64,000 nucleotides of DNA from Streptomyces pyxinae. Lineage in GTDB: Bacteria > Actinomycetota > Actinomycetes > Streptomycetales > Streptomycetaceae. How positions within the stretch are numbered: position 1 is the first letter of the stretch; every line of letters starts with the position of its first letter. Location of the stretch: contig NZ_JANUGQ010000004.1 in assembly GCF_024756275.1 (NCBI RefSeq), forward strand, positions 334,579 through 398,578. The letters are read 5' to 3'. A program made the translations under genes and the position numbers. Shown in pieces: positions 8,360 through 17,053 of the stretch. Below the pieces are notes generated by a model that did not search any database, was not told where the DNA came from, and worked only from the letters and a program-made list of their open reading frames with translations.

Positions 8360-9409
8360 ATGGCCACGCCTTCCCGTCTCACCGCCCTCGACGTCCCCTT
8401 CCCCCCGGCCGGCGATCCGGCGGCCGGTCCGCGCCCCCGGGCCACGGCACCCCCACCGGCCGACGCCTCCGGGGCCCTGCCGAGAATCGTGCCTCGCCGG
8501 AAGACCGGCCGGCTGGTCGCGGCCGCCGTGGCGCTGCTGCTCTTCGCCATGGCGGTGAACTCGGTGGTACGGAACGACGCCTTCCAATGGGACGTGGTGG
8601 GGCGGTACTTCACCACCGCCGCCGTCCTCGACGGGCTGTGGATGACCCTGTGGCTCACCGCCGTGGTGACGGTCCTGGGCTTTCTGCTCGGCATCCCGCT
8701 GGCGGTGGCACGGCTCTCCGCCAATCCGGTGCTCCGGACCCTGAGCTGGGGCTATGTCTGGATCTTCCGTTCCACCCCGCTGCTGGTGCAGTTGCTCTTC
8801 TGGTTCAACATCGGCGCCCTCTACCCCACGCTCGGTCTCGGGATCCCGTTCGGGCCCCGGCTGGTGAGCGTCGAGACGGTGAATCTGCTCGGTCCCACCC
8901 TCACCGCCGTCATCGGGCTCACCCTGCACGAGGCCGCCTACGCCGCCGAGGTGGTGCGCGGCGGCATCCTCTCGGTGGACGCCGGACAGGCCGAGGCCGC
9001 CCAGGCGCTCGGCCTCGGCCGGTGGCGGACGCTGCGCCGGATCGTCGTCCCGCAGGCGATGCGGGCCATCGTGCCGACCGCCGGGAACATGCTGATCGGG
9101 ACGCTCAAGGGCACCAGCATCGTCAGTGTGCTGGCCGTGCACGACCTGCTGTTCTCGGTGCAGTTGGTCTACAACCAGACGTACCAGGTCATCCCGCTGC
9201 TGCTGGTCGCCACCCTCTGGTACATCGCCGTCACCACCGTGCTCGGCGCCGGCCAGTACTACGTCGAGCGGTACTACGCCCGGGGCAGCACGCGGGGCCT
9301 GCCGCCCACTCCGCTCGGGCGGCTGCGGGTGACCCTGGCCGGCCTGCGGGCGCGGCTGCGCCGGGCGACCGCCGCCGACGCCGGGCCCGCCACCGGGGGT
9401 GACCGGTGA
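8360..9409 (+). CDS. Amino-acid-type ABC transporter permease (second)
   Basis: 349 residues and clearly a paralog of the 3478 permease: VWIFRSTPLLVQLLFWFN, HEAAYAAEVVRGGI and the EAA loop EAAQALGLGRWRTLRRIVVPQA. About 50 Pro-rich residues come first, then the membrane segments. No ATPase or binding protein accompanies it on this strand, so it probably works with the ATPase at 2657 and the two lipoproteins of the divergent operon. The TGA overlaps the GTG start of the next gene. Confidence 0.9.
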   Translation: MATPSRLTALDVPFPPAGDPAAGPRPRATAPPPADASGALPRIVPRRKTGRLVAAAVALLLFAMAVNSVVRNDAFQWDVVGRYFTTAAVLDGLWMTLWLTAVVTVLGFLLGIPLAVARLSANPVLRTLSWGYVWIFRSTPLLVQLLFWFNIGALYPTLGLGIPFGPRLVSVETVNLLGPTLTAVIGLTLHEAAYAAEVVRGGILSVDAGQAEAAQALGLGRWRTLRRIVVPQAMRAIVPTAGNMLIGTLKGTSIVSVLAVHDLLFSVQLVYNQTYQVIPLLLVATLWYIAVTTVLGAGQYYVERYYARGSTRGLPPTPLGRLRVTLAGLRARLRRATAADAGPATGGDR

Positions 9410-11571
9410 GCCGCCCTGGTGCGGCGACCGGTCCGGACCGACCGGGCCCGCACACCGGCCGGAACCTGCCGCACCCGGCGGCCGGTCCGGAGCTGCCGGG
9501 TCCGGCACTCGGCGCGGACCGCCCGGCCGTGCTGCTGATCGTCGGCGCCGGGCCGCGCGCCACCGGGCTGCTGGAGCGCATCGCCGCCAGCGCCTCCGAA
9601 CTATGGCCGCCTGAGCGGAGGTTGCTCGTCCACCTGGTGGACCCGCATCCGCCGGGGCCCGGCCGGATCTGGCGGCACGAGCAGTCGCCGCTGCTGCGGA
9701 TGAACTCCATGGCCGAGGACGTCACCCTGTTCACCGACGAGAGCTGCGCCGTCGAGGGCCCGGTGCGGCCGGGCCCCTCGCTCGCGGAGTGGGCGGCGCG
9801 GTTCGCCGGCCCCGGCGCCCCGCGCGACGCGCCGTACACGGAGCCCGCCGATCCGGAGGTGCTGGCGGAGCTGCGTACCCTGGCCGGTACCGACTTCCCG
9901 ACCCGCCGGGCCCAGAGCGCCTATCTGGACTGGGTGTTCCGCCGGGTCACCGCCGAACTCCCGCCGCGGATCACCCTCGTCCGGCACCGCACCACCGCGA
10001 CCGCCGTCACCGGCCCCCCGGACGGTCCGCAGCGGGTACGGCTGGCCGGCCGGGAGCACCCGGTCACCGCCGATCTGGTGGTGCTGGCCCAGGGGCACCT
10101 GGGCTCCGCCCCCGCCGGGGAGCACCGCGACCACGCCGCCTTCGCCCGCCGGCACGGCCGCTTCCATCTGGCCCCCGACTTCTCCGCCGACGCCGACCTG
10201 TCCGGGCTGCGCCCCGGCAGCCGGGTGATCCTGCGCGGCTTCGGGCTGGCCTTCGTCGATCTGATGACGCTGCTCACCGAGGGCCGTGGCGGCACCTACC
10301 GCACCGAACCCGACGGCACGCTCCGCTACCTCCCCTCGGGCCGGGAGCCCGTCCTCCATGTCGGTTCCCGCCGGGGGGTGCCGTACCACGCCAAGACCCA
10401 CTACCGGCTCGGCGGTCCCCGCCCTCCGCTGCCCCGCCACTTCGGTCCCGCGGCCGTCGACGCGCTGCTCGCCCGGGACCGCCCGCCGGAACTGCGGCGG
10501 GACGTCTGGCCGTTGATGGCCAAGGAGATCGGGTTCGGCCACTACCACGAGCTGTTCCACGCCCACCCCGAGCGGACCGCCCTGCCCTGGCCGGAGTTCC
10601 TCGCCGCGTACGACCGGCTCGACTGGTACGACCCGGACCTGGCCGCCCTGGTCGCCGCGGCCGTGCCCGACCCGGCGGACCGGCTGGACTTCGAGGCCCT
10701 GGACCGCCCGCTGGCGGGGCTCGCCTTCGCCACTCCGGACGCCTTCCAGGACCATCTGCGCGCCCATATCGCCGGGGACGTGGCCCGCCGCGAGGACCCG
10801 GCCCACAGCGCCGACCTCGGCGCCTTCCTGGCCCTGCTCTCCGTCTACGGCCAGCTCCCCCGGCTGCTGGACCCCGGGCGGCCGGCGGCCGGCGCGCTGG
10901 CCGAGGGGCTCGACGGCTGGTGGCACGGCTTCTTCAGCTTCCTCGCCTCGGGGCCGCCCGGCTTCCGGCTCCGCCAGTTGCTGGCGCTCTCCCGCGCCGG
11001 GATCGTCCACTTCCTGGGCGCGGACCTCCGGATCGGCACCGACGAGCCGACCGGCACCTTCACCGCGAGCAGCCCCACGGTGCCGGGTCACACCGTGCAC
11101 GCCACCGCCCTGATCGAGGCGTATCTGCCGGGCCCGGACCTGGACCGCACCCGGGACCCGCTGCTGCGCCGGCTGCGCCGGGCCGGCGGGCTCACCGAGG
11201 AGGTCGTCGACGGTGCCTCCCGCCCCCACCGCTCCGGCCGGATCGCCGTGGACCCGGCCGACGGACGGCTCATCGACCCGACCCTGCGCGGCCCGCACCC
11301 GCGCCGTTTCGCCCTCGGCGCCCCCACCAACAGCCGTGCCGTGGCCGCCTTCGCCCGCCCCGGCACCGACGCGCCCGCCTTCCGCCAGAACGACGCGGTG
11401 GCCCGTACGGTCCTGCGGACCCTGGCGGCCGGCCGGGCCCCGGAACCGTTCGCCGGCCGGGGAGCCGGGGCGGCCGGGGCGGGTCAGAAGAGCGCGGGCT
11501 GGTGGTCGGGGGCGGGCGCGGGGGTCTCGCCGGGGGCGAAGACGGAGACGGTGCCGAAGACCCCGTCGTAG
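9406..11571 (+). CDS. FAD/NAD(P)-binding protein
   Basis: 721 residues. After a Pro-rich N-terminal extension of about 40 residues comes the dinucleotide loop LLIVGAGPRATGLLERI. RIWRHEQSPLLRMNSMAEDVTLFTDES and the later VILRGFGLAFVDLMTLLTEGRGG are hallmarks of the FAD_NAD_binding_9 type of large actinobacterial flavoproteins. The GTG start is coupled to the permease stop. Its reaction is unknown. Being co-transcribed with an importer permease, it may oxidise the imported compound or reduce a cofactor for it. The last 29 codons overlap the 3' end of the convergent nuclease gene and look like readthrough-type sequence. Confidence 0.82.
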   Translation: MSRPGAATGPDRPGPHTGRNLPHPAAGPELPGPALGADRPAVLLIVGAGPRATGLLERIAASASELWPPERRLLVHLVDPHPPGPGRIWRHEQSPLLRMNSMAEDVTLFTDESCAVEGPVRPGPSLAEWAARFAGPGAPRDAPYTEPADPEVLAELRTLAGTDFPTRRAQSAYLDWVFRRVTAELPPRITLVRHRTTATAVTGPPDGPQRVRLAGREHPVTADLVVLAQGHLGSAPAGEHRDHAAFARRHGRFHLAPDFSADADLSGLRPGSRVILRGFGLAFVDLMTLLTEGRGGTYRTEPDGTLRYLPSGREPVLHVGSRRGVPYHAKTHYRLGGPRPPLPRHFGPAAVDALLARDRPPELRRDVWPLMAKEIGFGHYHELFHAHPERTALPWPEFLAAYDRLDWYDPDLAALVAAAVPDPADRLDFEALDRPLAGLAFATPDAFQDHLRAHIAGDVARREDPAHSADLGAFLALLSVYGQLPRLLDPGRPAAGALAEGLDGWWHGFFSFLASGPPGFRLRQLLALSRAGIVHFLGADLRIGTDEPTGTFTASSPTVPGHTVHATALIEAYLPGPDLDRTRDPLLRRLRRAGGLTEEVVDGASRPHRSGRIAVDPADGRLIDPTLRGPHPRRFALGAPTNSRAVAAFARPGTDAPAFRQNDAVARTVLRTLAAGRAPEPFAGRGAGAAGAGQKSAGWWSGAGAGVSPGAKTETVPKTPS

Positions 11572-12770
11572 CCGGGGTCCCGGTGGACGCGTCCGGTGCG
11601 CAGCCGGTCCACCGCCTCGGCGAGGCCGGCCTCTCCCGCCGCCCGCAGCTCCGGCAGCGGAAGGTCGAGGAGCAGCGGCAGCTCCGGGCCGAGGGCGGAG
11701 GTCAGTTCGGCCACCCGGGCGGTGACCTTCTTGGACTTGGGGCCCACCCCCAGGAGCTCACCCACCAGTTCCGGGAGCGGCACGATCTTCCGGGAGGCGC
11801 CGGCGGTCGCCGGGCGGGTGCCCTCGGGATGGCCGGTGAGCTGCCGTACGCGATGGAGCACACCGACCGTCACCCGGCGGCCGCACTCCGGGCACCGGCC
11901 GCCCAGCGCCTCGGTCTCGTCCGGATCGAGGCGTACGCCGCAGGCGCGGTGGCCGTCCAGGTGGTACTTGCCCTCCTCGGGGTGGAGGTCCACGGTGCCG
12001 GTGTACCCCTCGCCGGTCCGCAGGGCGTGGCGCAGGGCGAAATAGTCCAGGCGGGTGTCGAAGAGGGTGGCGTTCCGGCCGATGATCGGGGCCGAGTGGG
12101 CGTCCGAGTGGCTGACCAGCCGGTAGCGGTCGAGCCCGGGCACCCGCCAGTTCATCTCCGGGTCCGAGGAGAGGCCGGTCTCCACCGCGAAGATCTCCCC
12201 GGCCAGGTCGCCGTAGCACTCCTCCACCGAGTCGAAGCCGAAGGTGCTGCCCAGCACCCCGAACCAGGGCGTCCAGATGTGCGCGGGGACCAGATAGGCC
12301 CCCTCGCCGGACTCCAGGGTGGCCGACAGCAGTTCCCGGGCGTCCATCGCCAGGAAGGGCCGCCCGTCGCCGGTGAGGTCGCCGTGGCGGGCGAGCCGGC
12401 GGGAGAGGCCGGCCGCCGCCTCGAAGTCCGGTACGTACAGCAGATGGTGGAGCTTGCGCGCCCGGCCGCCCTGGCGATGTCCGGTGGCCACCTCGACCTG
12501 GAGCAGAAACCGCAGGGGCCCCCGGCAGCTGCGCGGCAGCGACCGCAGCACCTCCTCCTCCAGGTCGTCCCGGAGCCGGAAGAGTCCAGGTTCCGCCGGG
12601 ACCAGGTCCTCACGCAGCCGCCGTGCCCACTCCGGATGGGTGAAGTCACCGGTGCCGAGCACGGTGATGCCCTTCCGCCGTGCCCACCGCGCCAGCTCCG
12701 GCAGCTCGCTGTAACGGCTGCACGCCCTGCTGTACTTCGAGTGGACATGCAGGTCCGCGTAGTACCGCAT
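11484..12770 (-). CDS. EndoQ-like PHP-domain endonuclease
   Basis: 428 residues. The PHP metal-binding motifs are present: DLHVHS at residues 6-11, GTGDFTHPEW, and SHSDAHS later on. The middle holds a zinc-ribbon-like Cys cluster (RACGVRL...GRCPECGRRVTVGV). This domain order matches the endonuclease Q family, which nicks DNA 5' of deaminated bases such as uracil and hypoxanthine. That activity is known for archaeal and some bacterial members and is assumed here. GGAGGAGGCGGG immediately precedes the ATG at 12770. The gene converges on and overlaps the FAD protein by 88 bp. Confidence 0.85.
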   Translation of the reverse strand: MRYYADLHVHSKYSRACSRYSELPELARWARRKGITVLGTGDFTHPEWARRLREDLVPAEPGLFRLRDDLEEEVLRSLPRSCRGPLRFLLQVEVATGHRQGGRARKLHHLLYVPDFEAAAGLSRRLARHGDLTGDGRPFLAMDARELLSATLESGEGAYLVPAHIWTPWFGVLGSTFGFDSVEECYGDLAGEIFAVETGLSSDPEMNWRVPGLDRYRLVSHSDAHSAPIIGRNATLFDTRLDYFALRHALRTGEGYTGTVDLHPEEGKYHLDGHRACGVRLDPDETEALGGRCPECGRRVTVGVLHRVRQLTGHPEGTRPATAGASRKIVPLPELVGELLGVGPKSKKVTARVAELTSALGPELPLLLDLPLPELRAAGEAGLAEAVDRLRTGRVHRDPGYDGVFGTVSVFAPGETPAPAPDHQPALF

Positions 12771-13343
12771 CCCGCCTCCTCCCCGCCGGACTCCGGTCTC
12801 CCGGCGCCCGGTTCGTCGTTCCGGCACCCGCGTGCCCCGGACCGGCGCGGTGATGCGGCCGGGCGACCGCCGGCCGGTGGTGCCGGACCTCCGGTACGGG
12901 GCCGGGGGGCCGGCCGTCCCGGGCCCGGCCGGCGGGTGGCGGGAGCGTACGAACTCGACTGCGCGGAAGAGGGCTTGCCGCTCCCTGGGGCCACCGCCGG
13001 GCCGGGAGGGATGCGCGGCGGCGGTCGGGAGCACCGGCCGGAGCGTGTGGCGGGGAACGGGAGCACCTGCCGGGACGCCCCGGAACCCGCCGCCGGACCC
13101 GGTGGTGCGGTGGCCCGGAGGCCCCTGCCGGACGGGCGCGGCGGGGGTTCCGCGAAACGGGGGACGCCACCTCCGCGCCCGGTGTGCCGCGCATATGCCG
13201 GGAGCAACGCCGTGCTGCACTGGCCGCGCTCAGGGGCGTGGCCGCCCCTGAGCCGCACCTCCCACCAACGCCGGCGCCGGGCCTCAGGGCGGGCCGTTCC
13301 CGCCGGGCCCGGCACGCCGCCGTACGACGGAACGGAAACTGAC
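12771..13343. other. Intergenic region, no convincing gene
   Basis: 573 bp between the divergent nuclease and the secreted protein gene. Open frames here are Pro/Arg/Gly-rich and lack ribosome sites, so they are treated as GC-rich noise. The only clear structure is the hairpin at 13228-13253. Promoters for both flanking genes should lie here but no clear -35/-10 pair was found. Confidence 0.6.
13228..13253 (+). promoter_or_regulatory. Perfect 11-bp stem-loop upstream of the secreted protein gene
   Basis: GCTCAGGGGCG and CGCCCCTGAGC pair perfectly around a tggc loop, 90 bp before the ATG at 13344. There is no upstream gene on this strand for about 1.6 kb, so a simple terminator role is unlikely. 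An mRNA 5' structure or an operator is possible. Confidence 0.45.
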
Positions 13344-14843
13344 ATGGGACGGGAATCGAACCCCCGGCGGGCGCGGACGCGCCGCCGGTGGGCAGCGCTC
13401 GGCGGCGGAGCGTCGCTGAGCCTGCTGATGATCTGCGGGACCGGGACGTTCTCCGCCGGCCCCGCCGTCGCCTTCCAGCCGGCGGCACACGACGACGCGG
13501 TCACGGGAGCACTGGGCGACCGGTTCGGCCGTACCACCCTCAGCCTGCTCCAGCGGGCCGTCATGTCGTCCGACTCCAAGCCGTACTGGTCGGACGGCAA
13601 CGCCCACTGCGACGACATCGACAACCTGGGGTACGCCCACGACTACCGGGTACGGGACTTCGAGTACGCCACACCCGAGAACACCCGGCCGGACAGGCCG
13701 GAGGAGATCAAAGAGTTCGCCCGGTACTACTTCGACTTCCGCACCGGCCGGCGAGCCGCGCGCGGCGCCGCCGACCTCCAGCTCCTCGGCTGTCTCCAGT
13801 ACGGCTTCGACCGTGTCAATCTCGCGGTCCACCTCGCCGGGGACCTGCTCGACGCCCGGGGCAACCCGCGTCCCTCGGTCCGCCGGGACGTGTGGTGCCA
13901 GGAGGTCCGCCCGGTGGGGAGCGGCGCCCCGGCCCCGCGCGGGGCGACCGGGGCCGCTCCGTCCGCCGCCGGAAGCGCGCCGGCGGCGGCGAGTCCCGAG
14001 CCGCGCTTCACCGATCAGCTCAAGGCCAACCCCAAGTGCAATGTGATCGAGCAGTTCGGGCGCGGCCTGCACGCCGTGCAGGACTTCTACGCGCACAGCA
14101 ACTGGGCGGACAGCGAAATCACCACCGACGCGCGGGACTTCCCGTACCGGAAGAGGATCGGCACCCCGGCCAACCCGAGGGGCCTGAAGAACACGTCCGT
14201 CTTCCCGCTCTTCGACTACGCGCGGCTGGGCGTGCGCCCGGTGGACTACGCCAAGGTCGAACGGGAGGCGCGGCCGCTGCCGGGCGAGGCCGGCCGGCGG
14301 GTCGACCCCTGGCGGTACTTCCCGCCCCGGCTCACCCAGAAGGTGCGGAGCGGGCTGACCCTCCCCGGAGACGGCCGCCCCTACCAGGTGGCGCGCTTCG
14401 ACCAGTTCCGCGACCAGTACCTGGTGGCCCACGGGGGACGGCCGCCGCTCGGTGAGCCGGCCCTCCGGGGACTGCAGAGCGGCTGCTACACCGAGCAGAC
14501 GATCATCGGCAACCGGATCTGCGACGAGGAACGGCAGATCGGCCACTACGGGTTCGGGGACCGGGAAGACACCGACTGGGCGCTCAGCGACCGGATCGGG
14601 GGCCTGGCGAAGGACTCGTTGCTGGACACCACGGACCGCGCCGCGGCGAACCTGCGGACCGGCGAACTCCCCGCCGACCGCGAGCAGGCCGAGCGCGCGG
14701 CGGCGAACAGCAACTTCGCCAACGCGCTGAAGGTGGCCACCAAGGACACCGCGCGCCAGTGGGGGTACTTCACCCAGCGGCTGCGGGCCACCTATGGCGC
14801 CACCCGGGCCGCGGCGATGATCCGGGTGCTCACCACCGACTAG
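13344..14843 (+). CDS. Secreted HET-C / zinc-phospholipase-like protein
   Basis: 499 residues. An Arg-rich start and hydrophobic stretch (about residues 15-45, GGGASLSLLMICGTGTFSAG) indicate secretion. The hallmark is FGRGLHAVQDFYAHSNWAD near residues 237-255, the His/Asp-rich helix of the HET-C and zinc-dependent phospholipase C group. Other possible metal-binding positions are HCDDIDNLGYAHDY near residue 90 and the NLAVHLAGDLLDA helix. An Ala/Pro/Gly-rich linker lies around residues 190-220. Streptomyces homologs are often labelled CinY, but that name is recalled rather than proven. The gene stands alone with no operon partner. Lipid hydrolysis is an inference. Confidence 0.72.
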   Translation: MGRESNPRRARTRRRWAALGGGASLSLLMICGTGTFSAGPAVAFQPAAHDDAVTGALGDRFGRTTLSLLQRAVMSSDSKPYWSDGNAHCDDIDNLGYAHDYRVRDFEYATPENTRPDRPEEIKEFARYYFDFRTGRRAARGAADLQLLGCLQYGFDRVNLAVHLAGDLLDARGNPRPSVRRDVWCQEVRPVGSGAPAPRGATGAAPSAAGSAPAAASPEPRFTDQLKANPKCNVIEQFGRGLHAVQDFYAHSNWADSEITTDARDFPYRKRIGTPANPRGLKNTSVFPLFDYARLGVRPVDYAKVEREARPLPGEAGRRVDPWRYFPPRLTQKVRSGLTLPGDGRPYQVARFDQFRDQYLVAHGGRPPLGEPALRGLQSGCYTEQTIIGNRICDEERQIGHYGFGDREDTDWALSDRIGGLAKDSLLDTTDRAAANLRTGELPADREQAERAAANSNFANALKVATKDTARQWGYFTQRLRATYGATRAAAMIRVLTTD

Positions 14844-14869
14844 AAGTCCGTCTGACGCGCGACCACTTG

Positions 14870-14912
14870 GGGGCGCGGCCGTGACCGGAGGAGAGACACA
14901 CGGCCGCGCCCC
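14870..14912. terminator. Bidirectional hairpin terminator between convergent genes
   Basis: GGGGCGCGGCCGTG (14870-14883) and CACGGCCGCGCCCC (14899-14912) form a perfect 14-bp stem with a 15-nt loop. It lies between the stops of the secreted protein gene (14843) and the coiled-coil gene (14937). Confidence 0.8.
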
Positions 14913-14936
14913 GGCCGGAGGGGAGGCGGCCGGGCG

Positions 14937-16676
14937 TCAGCTGGTCTTGGTGTTGGGCAGATGCTCCCCGATGTGGCCGACATAGATCCGGCCGTCGCCC
15001 GCGGTGTTGTCGTAGAGGTGGAGCCGGGGCGCGGGCGGGGTGCCGGAGCCGATACGGATGTGCTCGGCCATCAGCACCCGCCCGGCCGGATGGACCTCGC
15101 GCGGGACCGGCAGCATCCGGGCGTCGCGCAGTTTGGGCGCCGTCAGCACGGTACGGGACTCACCGCTGGCGTACCGGCTCCGGGGCAGCGGGACCGGGGC
15201 GCCCCGCCACTGGAGGTAGGCGGTCAGGTGCGGGATCTTGTCGGCGCCGTGCTCGGCCTTGGCCCGCGCGTACGCGTCCAGCGCCTGGAGCGCCTCCCAG
15301 GCCCGGCGGCGCCAGGTCGCCTCCAGGGCGTGCCCCCGCAGTGCCCGGGAGGTCGCGAGTACGTCCCCGAGCACGACGCCCGGCAGGTCCGTCCCGGTCC
15401 GCAGGACCAGCTCCTCCCAGGTGTCCGGGGCCGTGCGCGGCTCGGGCACGGCCGGGGCGGGGCGGTCCGCCTCCGCGAGCTGGACGCGCAGCCAGCCGAC
15501 CTCCCGGGTCAGTTCGTCCAGCAGCTCCTCGGCCGCCTCCGCCTCCTGCTCGGCCCGCTCCCGCTCGCGCAGGGCCCGGCCCAGATCGCCCGCCTCGTGC
15601 ACGGCGCGCAGCTCGTCATGGGCGGCGCGCAGCCGGTCCAGCTCGTCCCTGGCCGCCCGGGCCTCCGCCTCGGCGCACCGGGCGCGTTCCTCGTGGTCCC
15701 GCGCCTCTCGCCGGGCGTCCGCCAACTCCGTCCGGACGTCGCGCAGTTCGACCCGGGCCTCGACGTACTGGCCGACGGCGGCGGCGAGCCGGCCCTCGGG
15801 GGTGTTCTCCGGGTCCAGTGTGAAGCTCTCGCGGAGCAGGGCGATTCCGGCGCGGGCGGCGGTTCCGGCGGGGCGGGGCAGCTCGGCGTACCGGTGCAGG
15901 GCCGCCATCAGCTCCGGCGGGCGGCCCGGGCGGTTGAGCGCGCCCCGGATGCGCAGGTCGGCGGGGCGGAGCCCGGCGCGGTGCGCGCGGGACGGGATGA
16001 TCAGCGCGTCGCCCGGCTCGATGGGGGTCGGCAACTGCTGGTTGACCACGTCCAGCACATGGGGGGCGATACGGTGCTCCACCACCCGGCCCAGCAGGGA
16101 GGCGGCCCGGTAGCGCATCAGCGGCGGCTCGGGCTCCTCGCCCTGCCTCAGGCCGCGGACCCCCTCCTCGGAGACGGTGGTGAACACATGGATGTCCGAC
16201 TCCGCCTGCACCGCCAGCCGCAGGGTCAGCCGGGCCTCGTCGATCGAGGGGACCGGGTTGCAGAGCCGGTAGCGCCACCAGGGGCGGGCGGCGACCTGGT
16301 CCCAGCCCACATCGATGGTCTCGGGCCAGAACATGGTGGCCGGCGACGGCCAGGACCAGTCCCAGGGCCGGGTCGCCTCGGCGATGAGCTGCCAGGAGTG
16401 CGGCCGATGGGCGGGCATCTCCTCGCCCCGGTCGCCGGTGAGCAGCAGCAGCCGGGCACGGACATGGACCCGGGCCTCGGGGAACCACAGGGCCTCGAAG
16501 ACGACGCGGTCCGAGTCGGGGTCGGGCGGGGGCACCCGGGTGAAGGTCTCGACCTCACCCTTCTCGGTCTGCCTCGCCAGCCACTTCTCGATCGTCTGCG
16601 CCGGCCGTACCGCCGTGCACGCCCCGCGGACGTGCCAGACGGTGTCGGGACAGGGATCGGGCTTCTTGCGCGCCAT
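14937..16676 (-). CDS. Uncharacterised coiled-coil protein
   Basis: 579 residues from ATG at 16676, with AGGTGAG just upstream; a GTG at 16682 is the alternative. I do not recognise the family. The N-terminal 270 residues are mixed alpha/beta and Trp-rich (RPWDWSWPSPATMFWPETIDVGWDQ is split around residues 107-130). Residues about 290-390 form a strong coiled coil rich in Glu, Ala and Arg. The C-terminal 170 residues form a separate domain ending LHLYDNTAGDGRIYVGHIG near the last 20 positions. No signal peptide or membrane segment is visible. It has no operon partner. It could be a filament, scaffold or defence-type sensor, but nothing in the sequence decides this. Confidence 0.75.
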   Translation of the reverse strand: MARKKPDPCPDTVWHVRGACTAVRPAQTIEKWLARQTEKGEVETFTRVPPPDPDSDRVVFEALWFPEARVHVRARLLLLTGDRGEEMPAHRPHSWQLIAEATRPWDWSWPSPATMFWPETIDVGWDQVAARPWWRYRLCNPVPSIDEARLTLRLAVQAESDIHVFTTVSEEGVRGLRQGEEPEPPLMRYRAASLLGRVVEHRIAPHVLDVVNQQLPTPIEPGDALIIPSRAHRAGLRPADLRIRGALNRPGRPPELMAALHRYAELPRPAGTAARAGIALLRESFTLDPENTPEGRLAAAVGQYVEARVELRDVRTELADARREARDHEERARCAEAEARAARDELDRLRAAHDELRAVHEAGDLGRALRERERAEQEAEAAEELLDELTREVGWLRVQLAEADRPAPAVPEPRTAPDTWEELVLRTGTDLPGVVLGDVLATSRALRGHALEATWRRRAWEALQALDAYARAKAEHGADKIPHLTAYLQWRGAPVPLPRSRYASGESRTVLTAPKLRDARMLPVPREVHPAGRVLMAEHIRIGSGTPPAPRLHLYDNTAGDGRIYVGHIGEHLPNTKTS

Positions 16677-17053
16677 GCTCACCTGGGGTCGGGGACAGCG
16701 GATGGCGCTCAGTATGGGCCCCCGCGCCGAGCGGGCGCAGGGAGTTGGCGAGAGTCACCGGATGGAGTGGCGCCGGACCACGACCGAGCCCCCGAACAGG
16801 TGATCGCTCGTACCTCTGTACGTCTCCGGCCGCCCCGGGCCGCCGGTCCCCCTCGGTCCACCGGGCCGTTCCGGACGCTCCGGACGCTCCGGACGCTCCG
16901 GACAGCCGGTCCCCTCCGGCCCACCGCGGTCCACCACGGCTCGCCACGGCCCTCGGGCCGTCCGGCCCCTCCCCGGCCACCGGTGTCTCCCGGCAGCTGG
17001 TCTCTCCCCCCGCCGGTGTCTCCCCGGCCGCCGCACCGCCCGGGGCACCGCGT
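16677..17053. other. Intergenic region with 9-bp repeats
   Basis: 377 bp between the coiled-coil gene start and the RidA gene stop. Three exact tandem copies of ccggacgct occupy 16871-16897, with partial copies on both sides. Many ccg/ggt-rich stretches follow. No frame with a ribosome site was found. The promoter of the coiled-coil gene should lie at the left end. Confidence 0.6.

Noticed and set aside
12832..13251. 139-codon frame upstream of the HET-C-like gene
   Set aside because: No ribosome site, Arg/Pro/Gly-rich composition and no known motif; it also covers the hairpin at 13228.
9789..13343. 5' part of a 1684-codon plus-strand frame
   Set aside because: The part before 13344 is Pro/Arg noise across the FAD and nuclease genes. 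Only the part from 13344 onward has a signal peptide and conserved motifs.
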